DNA of 56,300 bases, taken from assembly GCA_021464525.1 (NCBI GenBank), contig JADRCO010000087.1:1-56300 (forward strand), in the 5' to 3' direction. The DNA comes from Rhizophagus sp. LPA8_4_AMF. Taxonomy: Eukaryota > Glomeromycota > Glomeromycetes > Glomerales > Glomeraceae. A program made the position numbers and the translations under genes. A model generated the notes under the pieces. The model did not search any database. It had not been told where the DNA came from and was given only the letters and a program-made list of their open reading frames with translations. Positions 36,555 through 48,501 of the stretch are shown piece after piece (position 1 is the stretch's first letter; the number at the start of each line of letters is the position of its first letter).

Positions 36555-37364
36555 TTAAACAAATCTTAAGGGCAAAACAGGCCAATAAACCACTTCTTCG
36601 TCTCGACTATTATTTGTAGCTTTATTAGAAGCTTTAAAACTTTGAACAAACGTAGAATTAACTGCCGCTTCTAATGTATTAATGATCGTGCAAGAGTCTC
36701 CATACAATTCTTTTGATTCCACGTTAGGTTGATTATGAAATGATGGAATAATTGAAGGATCAGGTTCCGTGTCAAGGTAATTATCATCTGTTGGAGACTG
36801 TGATAAATTATCATCATTATTATCATTATTGTCATTATTGTCATTATTATTATTTTTTTTTTTAGACTTTGAAATCTCTTCCGCAACTTGGAGAAATATA
36901 TTTTTTTTCATATTGAATATTAATATAATTATGTGAGATACTTGTTCTATTAAAGGAGAATCGAAATCAAATAACTTACGTTGTTGTTTTCTTAACTCAG
37001 AGAAACGGAACATTGCTATTGCTTCTTCACTTAACACAAACTTAATTCCTTCAGTCTTCTTTTCTTCCCCTTTTTCATAATATTCCTCTTGATACTCATA
37101 GTTTTCATACTCTTCGGGCTGTTGTTGTTGATATCTACTTCCTTCTTCTACACTTTCCTCTTCAACTTTCCATGACCACCATGGTGTGGTTGAATTAAGC
37201 GCATGGTGAAAAAAATTCCTATTTTGTATAAAATGAGTATGATGAAAGTCATGGAAACGAAGAAATTTTTGTGTAGTAGTTTGAAAGGCAGGAGGTGGTG
37301 GTGGGTGGGGTGGGGGAGGATAAAATTGAAGATAATAATTTGGAGGCAGTTTATAATAAGACAT
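36555..37364 (-). CDS. Unrecognised low-complexity acidic protein
   Basis: I do not recognise this protein. Read without splicing it is 269 aa. If the GT-AG intron 36979-36887 is removed (exons 37364-36980 and 36886-36555) it is 238 aa; both frames stay open. The N-terminus is Pro/Tyr/Phe/His-rich (a run of prolines near residue 16-25), followed by an acidic, Gln/Tyr-rich stretch. A possibly structured segment reads GIKFVLSEEAIAMFRFSEL. An Asn/Asp repeat (NNDNND type) and a second acidic stretch follow, and the end is VVYWPVLPLRF. There is no signal peptide or membrane segment in the spliced form. It is divergent from the RraA-like gene with only 151 bp between start codons. Confidence 0.65.
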   Translation of the reverse strand: MSYYKLPPNYYLQFYPPPPHPPPPPAFQTTTQKFLRFHDFHHTHFIQNRNFFHHALNSTTPWWSWKVEEESVEEGSRYQQQQPEEYENYEYQEEYYEKGEEKKTEGIKFVLSEEAIAMFRFSELRKQQRKLFDFDSPLIEQVSHIIILIFNMKKNIFLQVAEEISKSKKKNNNNDNNDNNDNNDDNLSQSPTDDNYLDTEPDPSIIPSFHNQPNVESKELYGDSCTIINTLEAAVNSTFVQSFKASNKATNNSRDEEVVYWPVLPLRFV

Positions 37365-37515
37365 TTATTATTTGTTACCAGACTAAAACTAAAAGAATAA
37401 ATTCTTTTATGAATCATCGATCTGATTAGATCTTGACACGTGTTCATGATTCACAAAATGTTATATAAATATAAAAAGGCCCAATGAATAAAATTAGTTG
37501 TTCGAAATCATAACA
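37365..37515. promoter_or_regulatory. Short divergent promoter, acidic protein/RraA-like
   Basis: The 151 bases separate two start codons on opposite strands and must serve both. No motif can be named. Confidence 0.5.
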
Positions 37516-38647
37516 ATGACGGATGATAAACTTGAACTTTTAAAATCATTCTCAGCTTGTGATGTATGTCAGTTATAAAGTGGAGAATTTTTTTTTTTTT
37601 TACAAAGTACTTTGAATTCAATTTTAAAATAGCTAGATAACCGTTTATGAAGAAAAAATTTGTAAAAAAAAAAAAAATTTATCATATAACTAAATTTCAA
37701 GAATTTAATTTAGGTTGCCGACGCTCTTCTCAGATTAAAACATCCTCTAGGAGGATATCTACCTGACATTGTTATGTTTTCGCCTGAATATCAATCAGGA
37801 GATACTAAACTAGTTGGTCCTGTTTATACTGTTAAAGTGAATTTTTTTTTTAAAAAAAAATAAAAAAACTATAAAAAAAATTTATAGTTTTGAATAAGTT
37901 TCAAATAACTTTTATTTATGTGCCATAATAATTAGCTTGTACCGAAATCCGATACTACTTCACCTAAAATAGATAAATCTTATGTATGTTCGCTTCACTA
38001 AATAATTGTGATTTTGATTTAGAAATTATAAATAGATCTAATAATATTATATATAGGTTGATACAGTTCCTTCCGGTAGTGTAGTGTTTATATCTACTCC
38101 GCCAAGTATGTTTTTTTTAAAAAAAAAAAATTTTTTTAAAAAAGATTCCACTATTTTAAAATGTTAAATTATTATTATAGATTCTGTAAATGCCGTTTGG
38201 GGAGGATTAATGAACACAAGGGCTAAGATACTTGGAGTAAAAGGTGTTGTGGTAGATGGTAGAGTACGAGATCTTGACGAACTTCGATCTGATGAAACTC
38301 CAGTATGTAATTCGGGATTACAAATTTTTTTTTTTTTAAAAAAAAAACTAAAATATATACAGGTTTTTGCTAGAGCGGCCTCAATTTTATCTTCAAATGA
38401 ATTTACACGTCCATCTGCACTTAATATTCCAATAACTCTTAATGGAAATCATGATCCTCCGATAAAAATTAATCCTGATGATATTATTCTTGCGGATTTA
38501 AACGGTGTCGTATGTATCCCTAAAGACTTATTGGATCAAGTTCTAGATTCATGTGAGAAACATACCATGATGGATAAAAATCTTAAAAATGCTTTATACG
38601 AAGGAATGACTTTAGCCGAAGCAAAATCTATACATAGAAAAGGTTGA
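37516..38647 (+). CDS. RraA/HMG-aldolase-like protein
   Basis: Six exons: 37516-37563, 37714-37836, 37936-37983, 38057-38105, 38181-38302 and 38363-38647; 224 aa. The fold is that of RraA / 4-hydroxy-4-methyl-2-oxoglutarate aldolase. It begins FSACDVADALLRLKHPLGG, continues VGPVYTVKL, VPSGSVVFISTP and WGGLMNTRAKILG, and has the core motif GVVVDGRVRDLDELR (D115, R117, D120) that binds the divalent metal and substrate in the aldolases. The end is ILADLNGVVCIPKDLLDQVL. Fungal members (yeast YER010C type) show oxaloacetate decarboxylase or HMG aldolase activity (known); the bacterial RNase-E-inhibitor role is not expected here. Three of the five introns contain self-complementary T(n)A(n) tracts. 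Confidence 0.92.
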
Positions 38648-38907
38648 TTATATATATATTTACTTCTGAGTTTGAGTCTTTCTTATATAATTTCCTTTAT
38701 TAAATTAAAAAAAAGGATCTTGTAATAATTATTAAAAAATTTATATATATATATAAAAAACAACCCATTTTTCAGTAACATAATACTGTATTTTACAAAA
38801 TTTTACTATTTTAACAAAATTATCATAAATAACGAACCCTTTTTATAGACAACAATTTATAAATAATTTTTCTAATTGATCTAATTGATTATAAAAATTT
38901 TTACTTG

Positions 38908-41900
38908 TTACATAGCATCGAAATTAACAAATCTTGAAGCCTTTCTTTTTTCATTTTCATCTTCTCTCTGCCAAATAAGAAAAAAGTTATTAATATAAAT
39001 TAAAAATTAATATTTTAAAGTTAATTATCTTTTACTTACCTTTTCAATATAATTTAATGTAAATACAACAACAGCTAAAATTATTGTTACAATAACTAAA
39101 ATCAATAATACCCATGGTACCCAATCACCTGGATGAATATATAACTCTCTTGACCATCTATTAAAAGAGAGCATCGTATGTTAAGTTAATTGTGTAAATA
39201 TCTGAGCTGATTTAGCTATTACTTACGTTGATGTATCAAATACTCCTACTGGCTGATAAGGAATAATAATAAGTTGTGAATTAGGTATTACTCCTGCGAA
39301 ACTGGTAAAATATGCACTCTAACAATATTAAATTTTGGTTAATAAAAAAAATATATGAATTTATCAAGATAAAAATTATTACATAATTATGTCAACATAT
39401 ATAATATCTTTTTCCGTCTAATAAATAATACATATAATTACCTGATTTCTTGAAACTCCAACAAATAATTCTTCAACATAATTATTTGTACGCCCAAGTC
39501 CAAAAAGTGAATATGGCGTTTGTAGAGACAAATATCCACTTTGGAAATATTGTGCAACTATTTTTACATATAATAAATATTAATATTCATTAAAAGGTAT
39601 AATATAAACTAATTTTAACATACCTTGATTCGCTCTTTTCCTTCCAGAGGTATCAAGTATAGTGAATTTAAATTCCGCACCAGGATAATTCACTCCATAA
39701 TGCTACAAAAACATAAATGAAATATTTTTATTTATTTCCTTTTTTTTTTACCTTTAATAAATAATAATAAACTACAACTAACCTGTTTATGTGCCACTCC
39801 ATTTAAAACTATTATAATAAAATAATACACAATTTAATATATTTAAACATAGTAGGTATATAACTAATTCAACTACATACCTAGAGTCTTAAGGAAGAAT
39901 GCATCATTAAAGTAATTGTTATGTATCATTCGTACACCTCTTGATGCCGTTTTATCACCAGTAGCAGTAAGTACTAAAATATCCATTGTTCCCTAATAAT
40001 AATAACGAGTTTCATATAAAAAAATTTTCTCATGGGTTGAAATAGTGAAAAATTAAAAATCTCTTTACATCTTCGTCAAGGTCCAGAAAGGCAGCATTTT
40101 TGGCATTTTTGATATCATTGAGATGCTGGGCACCATCATTAACTTTAATAAATGTTCGTTTTTGTGATGCGACTGCTGAAGAAGAACATTTGCGATTTGT
40201 ACATAAAATTGATTCTAGCAATGTTACATGTGATCCTTTGGAATTTGAAGTAATCACAAGTAAATCTGGATATCCATCAAGATTGTAATCACCTAACAAA
40301 AAAAAGTGTCAAATAAAATGTGCAATAATAAACAAGAGCTAAAAATAAAAATATCTTTACCAATACGAAGAGAAATTGGTAAAATTCCGTTAAAATCTGG
40401 ATCTAATAATACAATATCTTCTCCAGCAGGCAACTCGCTCTGAAGATCCAAGATAACATAGCCCTAACATTCAAATAGAAATATTAATTATTCATAATAT
40501 ATCCATTATTTTATTATTACTCTTTCACAAATATATATATATAAATCTTAACTTACGTCATTTGATGCATCAGTTGTCATATCAAAATTGAAACTATCAT
40601 CCGGTATACACAATTCCGATGCTTTTCGACAATCCTTAGAATCTTTATTCTCACATAATGGCATTTGTTTGTTATATGCTACATGAATCTTGCATCCGTT
40701 GTTACATACTGGAAACACCATGTCTAATGTTCCATCACCATCTAAAATGAAATACGTAAGAATAAATGAAATTATATGCTCCTAACTTCTCAGATAAGAA
40801 ATTAACTTTTTTAACAAACCCATATCTGCAAACGATATTTGGCCAACGCCTTGTGGCAAATCGCCAGACTTGCTAAATACATAACCATCCATCGTATTCG
40901 TCCATATTTGATACGTTAATTTTCCAGAAGTGTCTTGGCATGTAAGAAACAAATCTATAAAGTATATATTTATTTTTAAGAAAAATACATATATCAAATT
41001 ATTATATTTACCCCCAAAAAATTTTATTGTTTACTTTCATACCTGACTTGCAATCACCATTAAGATCAACGAAAGCATTAGAATGTGGATCTGACAATGT
41101 ACAAGATGGAACATTAGAATCAGGCAGTATAGGTAACGGCACTCTAAAATAAATAAAAATATTCAATTAATGTTGTCATATTTTTAATTTCGAATGAGAA
41201 ATTTATTAACATTCTCACACTTCAAATAATTCTTGTCTAGTTTCATCATATATATTCCGCCATACCGAAAGCTTCGTATTGTTATCAAAACTGTGTCCTA
41301 TTAAATCAATTTTCATATCACCATCAAAATCAAATGGAATGGGTTGTTGATATGCTGCTGGTTTTACATTAATAAAATTAGGATCTAACATCATATATTT
41401 ATTCAGTTAGACTTATTCTTAATGTATATTAATTCAACAATATAGAAATAAAATATTACTAAATGTGTCATTTCCATTTCCAAAATACACTCGCATTAAA
41501 AGAGGCTCTTGTTTTCTATTGTTACTTAATGGATTAGTCTGCCCCATAACTAAAATATCCAAATTCCCGTCATAATTATAATCTCCTGGTAATATATTTG
41601 TAATTATAAAACTATTTTCTTCATTTGGCAATATTGTTATATCTGCATGTGGTGCTTTGGTAAATTTATAATTCGCTATAGATGATAAAATTAATTTTTA
41701 GCAAATATAGTCTTTTTTAAATAATGGACATAATAATTAATAATTTACCATGATTCCACAAATAAACACTTATAGACCTTTGATCTGAACTTAACACTAA
41801 TATATCTGTACTGATTTTTTTCGAAAACATAAAGAATTCAATAAAAAGATTCATTGGCAATTCAAGTAATTAAAACATGCTCACTATTTATCAGAATTGA

Positions 41901-42069
41901 AATCTGCAAAAGCCGCCACTGTTCCCGATATATTTCCTAAGCCAACGTCATTTATAAGATAAAGCCCACTACTTATATACTTTTCACGTTGAAAGAATGA
42001 ATGTGTTTGAAGAGGTAAAAATATTAATAAAACTAAAAAGCCTAAATATTTTGCAAAAAAAGGAAGCAT
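38908..42069 (-). CDS. ITFG1/TIP-like FG-GAP repeat membrane protein
   Basis: Sixteen exons: 42069-41885, 41810-41749, 41675-41460, 41384-41219, 41143-41043, 40954-40820, 40741-40557, 40463-40361, 40292-40069, 39992-39881, 39808-39783, 39702-39624, 39557-39442, 39318-39227, 39157-39040 and 38967-38908; 659 aa, near the ~610 of the human T-cell immunomodulatory protein. A signal peptide ([18 protein letters not shown]) starts it; an upstream in-frame ATG is rejected because a TAG acceptor lies between. FG-GAP/VCBS-type repeats show calcium-loop motifs [46 protein letters not shown] and [12 protein letters not shown]. After a beta-sandwich, GDWVPW leads into one membrane segment (about 614-636) and a short basic tail. 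It is a type I membrane protein of the secretory pathway; its function in fungi is unknown. Confidence 0.92.
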
Positions 42070-44191
42070 CGTAAAAAACCTAAAGAAAATGAAATAAAAT
42101 AAATAGCCCAAAATGAAATTATGATGTTTCAAATTCTATCAAATGAAAATTACAAATTATAAAATAAAATAAATCGTTGCTCATGATCTCGACCAGAAAA
42201 AAAACTTTTTTGGATCAGTAGCTTTTTTTGGTCTTGAATTCGTAACAATTAAAATAATTTATCAATTTGACGAATTATACAAAAGGCGGTGCAAGAATTC
42301 GATAATTTTTGTTGTATTTGTGGCTTAAAAAATTTCTATTTATATCCTAATTCTTGACGTGGCTTTCAAATCGGCGGTACTACTTTTAATTCCTGGTTCA
42401 AATTACGGTATTTCGTTTCTCAAAGGGTTAAAAAATTTTAAATTAACAACAGAATGAATTTCTCGGTTACAGATTAATCTACTAAACTATATCTTTGGAT
42501 TTTGGTTTATGTTCTCCGTTTTCAATCACGCTTGGCCTTCTTATATTTCTTTTAACAGAAAAAATTCATTTAAAACAATTCTGTTACAGTAATATAGAAA
42601 ATAAGGAAACTTATTAAATTGTCCGCCTAGATTTTAAATAAGTATTCAACATAAATTTCGGCCAAGTTGAACTAGTACGTGTTTGAAAATTATTTATAAA
42701 TTCCTTTTAAATAAAAATAAAACGGATTGGTAAAAATTTGCGCACAAGAATCTTTACAAACCCTTCAAAATACTTGAGAATTGGTGGCACAATTATTTAT
42801 AACTTGGAAGAATTGAATTAATAATTAACCTCTAGCGGTAGAATAATAACAGTTTTGGTTCCTGAATTTCATTCTACCTACTGTCTTCAGTTCCTACGCT
42901 TGTTTGATGAGGCTAAAGTAAGATTTGGAATATCCAACGGATCAAGTGATATATCCACAATCTACAGAGCTATGATTAAAACGCTTTATTCTGATTGCGT
43001 TTTATAACGTGAAAGAAAAGGCTAGTATGAAAGGGATGGTCATTGATTGGTTACGTATTTATGATTTTGCTCCAATAAGACAAGTTCCAATCAATAATTC
43101 CCGGATTATCATTTCTTACTAATGAGATCGACGAAAATTCTCTTAGATGCTAAAAAAGTTATCTTTTATGATTTCCCTTTTTTGTAAATAAATAAAAACA
43201 ATAATTGTTTTTTTTTTTTAATATATAAATAAATTTGCATAAATTTGTACAACAAAAACACAAAAACTAACCGAAATTAAAATTCCATAATTCCGAATTT
43301 TTTTTAAGTAATAAAATTTCAAACGAAATAGCCTTATCTTAGATCATTGAACGTTTTTCTCGGATTATTTATGCATATCATTTTAATTTTTTTTTTTTAA
43401 GAAGAACTACAATAATTGACGGCGAGATGGAGAGTTAGTGAGTATATAAAAATTTCTCGTCGTGAGAAATATGATTTTAGATGTTCTCTTATTTTAAAGA
43501 TAATTACATCAAAATCTAAATTTTGAGGTCATTCCACACGAAAAATACACATTTATTGTTTATTTGTTATTAACACGCATCTCCTGTTTCAGAATGAAGT
43601 ATAACCGACTCTTTAAACAAGAAGAAAAAATGAGTGGTGTTAAAGAAATTAATGTTAATATAAATACAAGCATGCTACTTTTGCTGTGTAATCAGTAATG
43701 TATTAAAAATAGCCGTAATTTTGTGCGATGTAATTTGTAACATTTTACACTGATCAACTTCAATTGTAACGTTATTGATATACAGTAACCAAAATTTTGT
43801 TTCCTTTACAAAAATTGCGAATTGCGCCGGCCTGTGCCCAAAAAAAAAACGAAATTTATTTTCTTTTCAATTTTAATTGCCATAATTTCAAGGCAATTTT
43901 TAAGATCATACTTTGATCCTTGGAAATATATATTTTTTTTACTTGGTGTGTCGGCGGCGCTCAAAAATATTACAATCTTTGTTTCTCTTTACTTTCTTTT
44001 CTGATAAGACTGCGTCTTATATTTATGTCCCAAACAATTGGACTTTCAACCTTCCTTGCCAAACTTTAATTCCAACTCTGCATCTTCATTTGTATTTTAA
44101 ACCACATTAAGCTTTTTTATTTTAATAGACTTGCATTGCAAAGGACAATTTAGGTGGTTGACCAAACGTTCTATATAGATCTATTTTTAGT
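42070..44191. promoter_or_regulatory. Divergent intergenic region, ITFG1-like/SYT1-like
   Basis: About 2.1 kb between divergent start codons. A patch at 42880-43125 is less AT-rich and has short open stretches: one codes FDEAKVRFGISNG-like residues with no ATG, one is a 31-codon ATG frame at 43027-43122. They match no family I know and may be decayed coding DNA. The TTTTTAG just before the SYT1-like ATG at 44192 looks like a splice acceptor, so a non-coding 5' exon may lie here. Confidence 0.45.
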
Positions 44192-47100
44192 ATGGTTTCT
44201 GTAAATGATAGAAAGCAATTAAACAAATACAATGACTTTTCAATGAAAAGTTCTATAATTTCTCAAATACCTCCAAATGATAATTTAGCGAAAATCACGG
44301 CAAGTTTTGAGGAAATTGTTCAACCACCACCATATGATAATAAGATGCAGTCATCAAAATCAAAAAAAACACCGTCATCAACAACAATTATATCAACACC
44401 TGAGTCAGATCCGGCAACGAAAATTACAAGGACAACTACAACCACTACGGTTACCACTGTCACCACAACGACCATATCTGCTAAAAATTCACCGGGGCAA
44501 GGCCCACTTTACCTTGACTTTGGAGACTTTAGTATATCTCCAATTGAGCCTGATAAGCTCGGTAGTAGTGGTGAAGATGGTAAAAATAAACATTTATCTT
44601 CATCATCCCAAAAAACACCATTAGTATCTCTTGATAATAATATTAATGTTAATGATCCTTCATCTATTACGATTGTCTCATCAAAAACTTCAACCGATCC
44701 CGTGAAAATTCAACAAGTTGAAGAACTTTCCCCTACTTCAACAATTTCTTCTTCTAATACACTTTCATCCGAATCACAGCGTCCTTTTTCTCCACCTAGG
44801 CTGGGATTAAAAGGTTATCAAAAATCTCATCTTGAAAATTCGGAACCTTCTAGTCCCCGGAGGCAGCATTATCTTAAACGTATTGAATCAGCTCCCGTTA
44901 TGCCTAATTTATCTAATGATGTATATGATAGCGATATGCTTCTATCTACAAAGTCTATGTATAATTTAAATCATTTGGATCAAAGAAATACTGTGCCACT
45001 GGAAAATAAATTGAGCACTGAGACACCGAAACAATATCTTGAAAGAATGCAATTTACTTTATCAAAATCAAAACTTCCTTCTATGCTAGCAAAAAAGTAC
45101 ATTTTAAATTTTAAATTATGTTTTTTTTCAAGTGTCATTTTGACCTAATTATTTACTATAACAATAGATCAGATTCTTTCCATCAAGCTGTTCTTAAAGA
45201 ATATATGAATTCATTTGATTTCGAAAAGGATCCTATTGATATTGCATTACGGTAGACAAATTATTTTTTTTTTTTTTTTTCAAAAAAAAAATTCCGTTAA
45301 ATTCATTCTCACTAGAGTTTATTTAACTTCATTTTAGAAAATTCTTGATGGAATGCCACCTTCCAAAAGAAACGCAACAAATTGATCGGGTTATGGAAGC
45401 TTTTGCTAAGAGATATCATGAATCTAATCCTGACTTGTTTGCTTCTTCAGGTATGTAAATTTTGCGTGAAATAAGAATCTTTCAAAATAGAGTTTTCTTT
45501 TAATGGAGAAAAATTTATTAGCAATAATAAGATCGGTTAGGTTGATGAGTGATGAAAATTAAAAAGTTAGCAAAGGGTTACCTAAAAGAGTTTAAACATT
45601 TTTTGACACATTTCTATACATGCAGATACCCCATACGTTCTTGCATTTTCTTTACTGATGCTTCATACTGATGCATTTAATAAGAGTGTTAAACGTAAAA
45701 TGACAAAGGAAGATTTTGTAAAGAATACACGCATTGATGGTGTATCTTCTGAAATCTTAGAGGTATTTAGGATAGCAGAGTTCATTCTTTTTTTTTTAAA
45801 AAAAAAAAAATGGTTGGTTAAATATGAACTTTCTTGGTAGATCCTTTATGATAATACTACATTCACACAATTCATATACGCTGATGATGACATTGACGTG
45901 AATGGTCAAACGATACTTGAATCGCCAGCAGATCATAAGCAATTAAGGATTTTTTCTTCTGCTAAAGAACGACGTAAATCAATGCGTATAAAAAATGATC
46001 CTTATACAGTTATTCAGACTGTAAGCAGTTTTTTCGGTCATAATGAGCTATTAAATAGATAAATAATAGAAAGAATATATTAAAATTATATATATATATA
46101 TTTTTTTTTTCAGAAAATTCCAACCGAATTTAAACCAGCTATAAGACATTTAATTCCTATAGAGAATCCTTATCTTTACATGGGAACACTTCCGTCGTTG
46201 GATACTGCAAATTTGCATCGGGCATTTGCGAGTGCACCTTCGGTTAGGGTTACAGGTGTTCAAACTCGACGTAATGGTGAAACTTTAAACCCCACAAATA
46301 CTTTAATTCAACCTTTAGATGAAGAAGGCGGTACTTTTGTCCTTAAAATAACCAAAGGCGGTAAATTGGGTAGAAAAGTGGACATGGTTGAAGGTAAAAA
46401 GAAGAGTGGGTTTGTAAGAAGTTGGAGGCAATACGGCGTGATATTAAGCGGGAGCCAACTAATGTTCTTTAAAGATGAAGTTTGGTTTAATACTCAGATG
46501 GCCGAGATATATGATTCAAAGGTACTTATTATATTAAATTCATAATTATTCTATGTGAGTTGACTTAATTTTTGTTTCTTTTTTCTTACTCTATAAATAT
46601 AACAGAAGTCGAAAAAGCCTCCAATTTTAAGACCTGATGTTATTCTCATGACGGCAGAGTCAGTTGCTGTATATGATAAGACTTATACAAAGTACCCGCA
46701 TGTCTTCAGACTTGTGTGTCCTAAAGGTCATCAGTATCTTTTCCAAGCTGAAAGTGAAGACGAAATGAATGATTGGATTGCAAAAATCAATTATGCTGCA
46801 ACTTTCAAGACTATTGGTTTGAAAATAAGGAATATTAATGTCCGATCAAGAAGGGAAAATAGGAATCCACAAAATTTATTATTTAACAACAAACTTGGCG
46901 ACCATAACTCAAATGAGGCCAATGGAAGAGCAAACATTTTAAGGGTGTGTAAAAAAGATCTAACAAATAATTTTAAATTAAAATATTATATTAATATAAT
47001 TTCTTGTTTCTTTATAGTCTAAACTTGATGAACTCCAAAGTAAGATATCAGCATTAACAACACAGCTCCAATTAGATGTGCGTTTCAGGAATAATTTATT

Positions 47101-47791
47101 TCTTATGATACCATATAAGAACACAACACGAGATCGTATTATACAAGTTGCTCATGTAGTAGCTCAAAAACTTAAGCACACCTGCCTTGAGCTTAGTCGG
47201 CTGGTTTGCTATCATGAGATCTTGGAAAAAGAATTATGTGCCACAGTTATGGACGATGATAATTACTGGCAAAATAGAAGAAGTATGTACAGACTCGGTG
47301 AAAGCTCTATGGAATTTGAGCCGTTTGGTAAAGATATAATAGAAACAACTTTAAGATTTACGGAGAAACCTGAGACAGATAATGACAAGAAAGAGAAACA
47401 TACTACCATGACCTTATTACCAATGTCTTCAACGTCATCATTGTCCACAATGCCATGCTTAACCCCAAGTTCTTCGATTACAGATTCTACGCCTCCAAGA
47501 TCACCAGATAATGAGAGAACTTTCAGCATCTCACAGACTGAAGTTGAGTTGGAAATTAAACCTTCAGATGAAGATAACAGTAGTATCTTTAGAGATGATT
47601 CATCTAGCGTTATTAGTCTCGATTTTGAAGATGCTCAAGAAAGTTTTGAAGAATTTAATAGTGAAACAAATGAAAAAGAACACGAGAAATTACAAACTAG
47701 TGTACCTACAGTAGTAATTAATCATGAATACTATGAATACGATGATGACGATGACGATGATGTATTTGTAGATGCTGAAGATTGGTATTAG
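44192..47791 (+). CDS. SYT1-like Arf guanine-nucleotide exchange factor (Sec7-PH)
   Basis: Eight exons: 44192-45096, 45168-45251, 45338-45450, 45626-45762, 45841-46020, 46114-46521, 46606-46944 and 47018-47791; 979 aa. A disordered Ser/Thr/Pro-rich N-terminus (about 1-275) includes a long Thr/Val repeat. The Sec7 domain follows: [39 protein letters not shown] with catalytic glutamate E341, then [14 protein letters not shown] and [16 protein letters not shown] domain spans about 530-700: [20 protein letters not shown] and [21 protein letters not shown] coiled coil ([18 protein letters not shown]) and an acidic tail with a poly-Asp run complete it. Such proteins load GTP on Arf/Arl GTPases at Golgi or endosomes (known). 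Confidence 0.93.
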
Positions 47792-48501
47792 AATAGCGTA
47801 TTCTAAGCTAGGAATTCTTGGGGGGAAGGGAAAAGCAAAAGTACTTATTTATAGTTATTAAAACTTTTAATGAAAAAAATTTTAATTATTTATTGTAAAT
47901 TGTATTGATAATTTTTTTTATATATACATATTTTTTTGTGAACAAAAAAAAAAGAAAAAATATTTAAAATGTAATTCTTTATAATCATTGTTCCGAATCT
48001 TATTTTCTATTAATTTATTATTTGGATTTAATGTAATTTAGATCTTGTTATTTGTTAATAGAGAACCGTCTAAGGAAAAAAAGGAAATTAAATTGGATAT
48101 GAATTGAATTTGATCATTGAAAAAAAAGAGAAAAAATAAAGATTAAAAATAATTGCATCGATTAAATTTTCTTTGACCTAAAATTTATTTGTAGATCATG
48201 TGATAAAAAAAGATTTAAGCAGATATATTTATATTTAACATTCTAGAACATTATTTTTAGGATTAACAATTCCGAAAATCATTGCACGAAAAATGTGAAT
48301 GAATATCGGGATTCATCATTACGTAAGTTTAACAAAAGACCTAAAAGACTAAAAGACTCCGATTTTTTATTAAAGCGGAATAATTTAACTTTTATGATGC
48401 AATTTGACGATCAAAGTTTCGTTTTTTAAATATTATCTTTGGAATAAGCCATCTTCTTTTCTTTATTATTCTTTGAGATTTATATTATAGTAACCACCAA
48501 A
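47792..48501. other. Intergenic region SYT1-like/E2
   Basis: About 710 bases of AT-rich DNA between two plus-strand genes. It contains A-runs (47943-47960, 48119-48140). It should hold the 3' UTR of the Arf-GEF gene and the promoter of the E2 gene. No gene is seen. Confidence 0.6.

Noticed and set aside
42070-42132. Upstream in-frame ATG for the ITFG1-like protein
   Set aside because: It would place a hydrophobic extension before a good signal peptide, and a TTTCTTTAG acceptor separates the two, so it probably lies in a 5' UTR intron.
42395-42415. GGTTCAAATT word resembling a tRNA B box
   Set aside because: No matching A box at the right distance and no cloverleaf can be folded around it.
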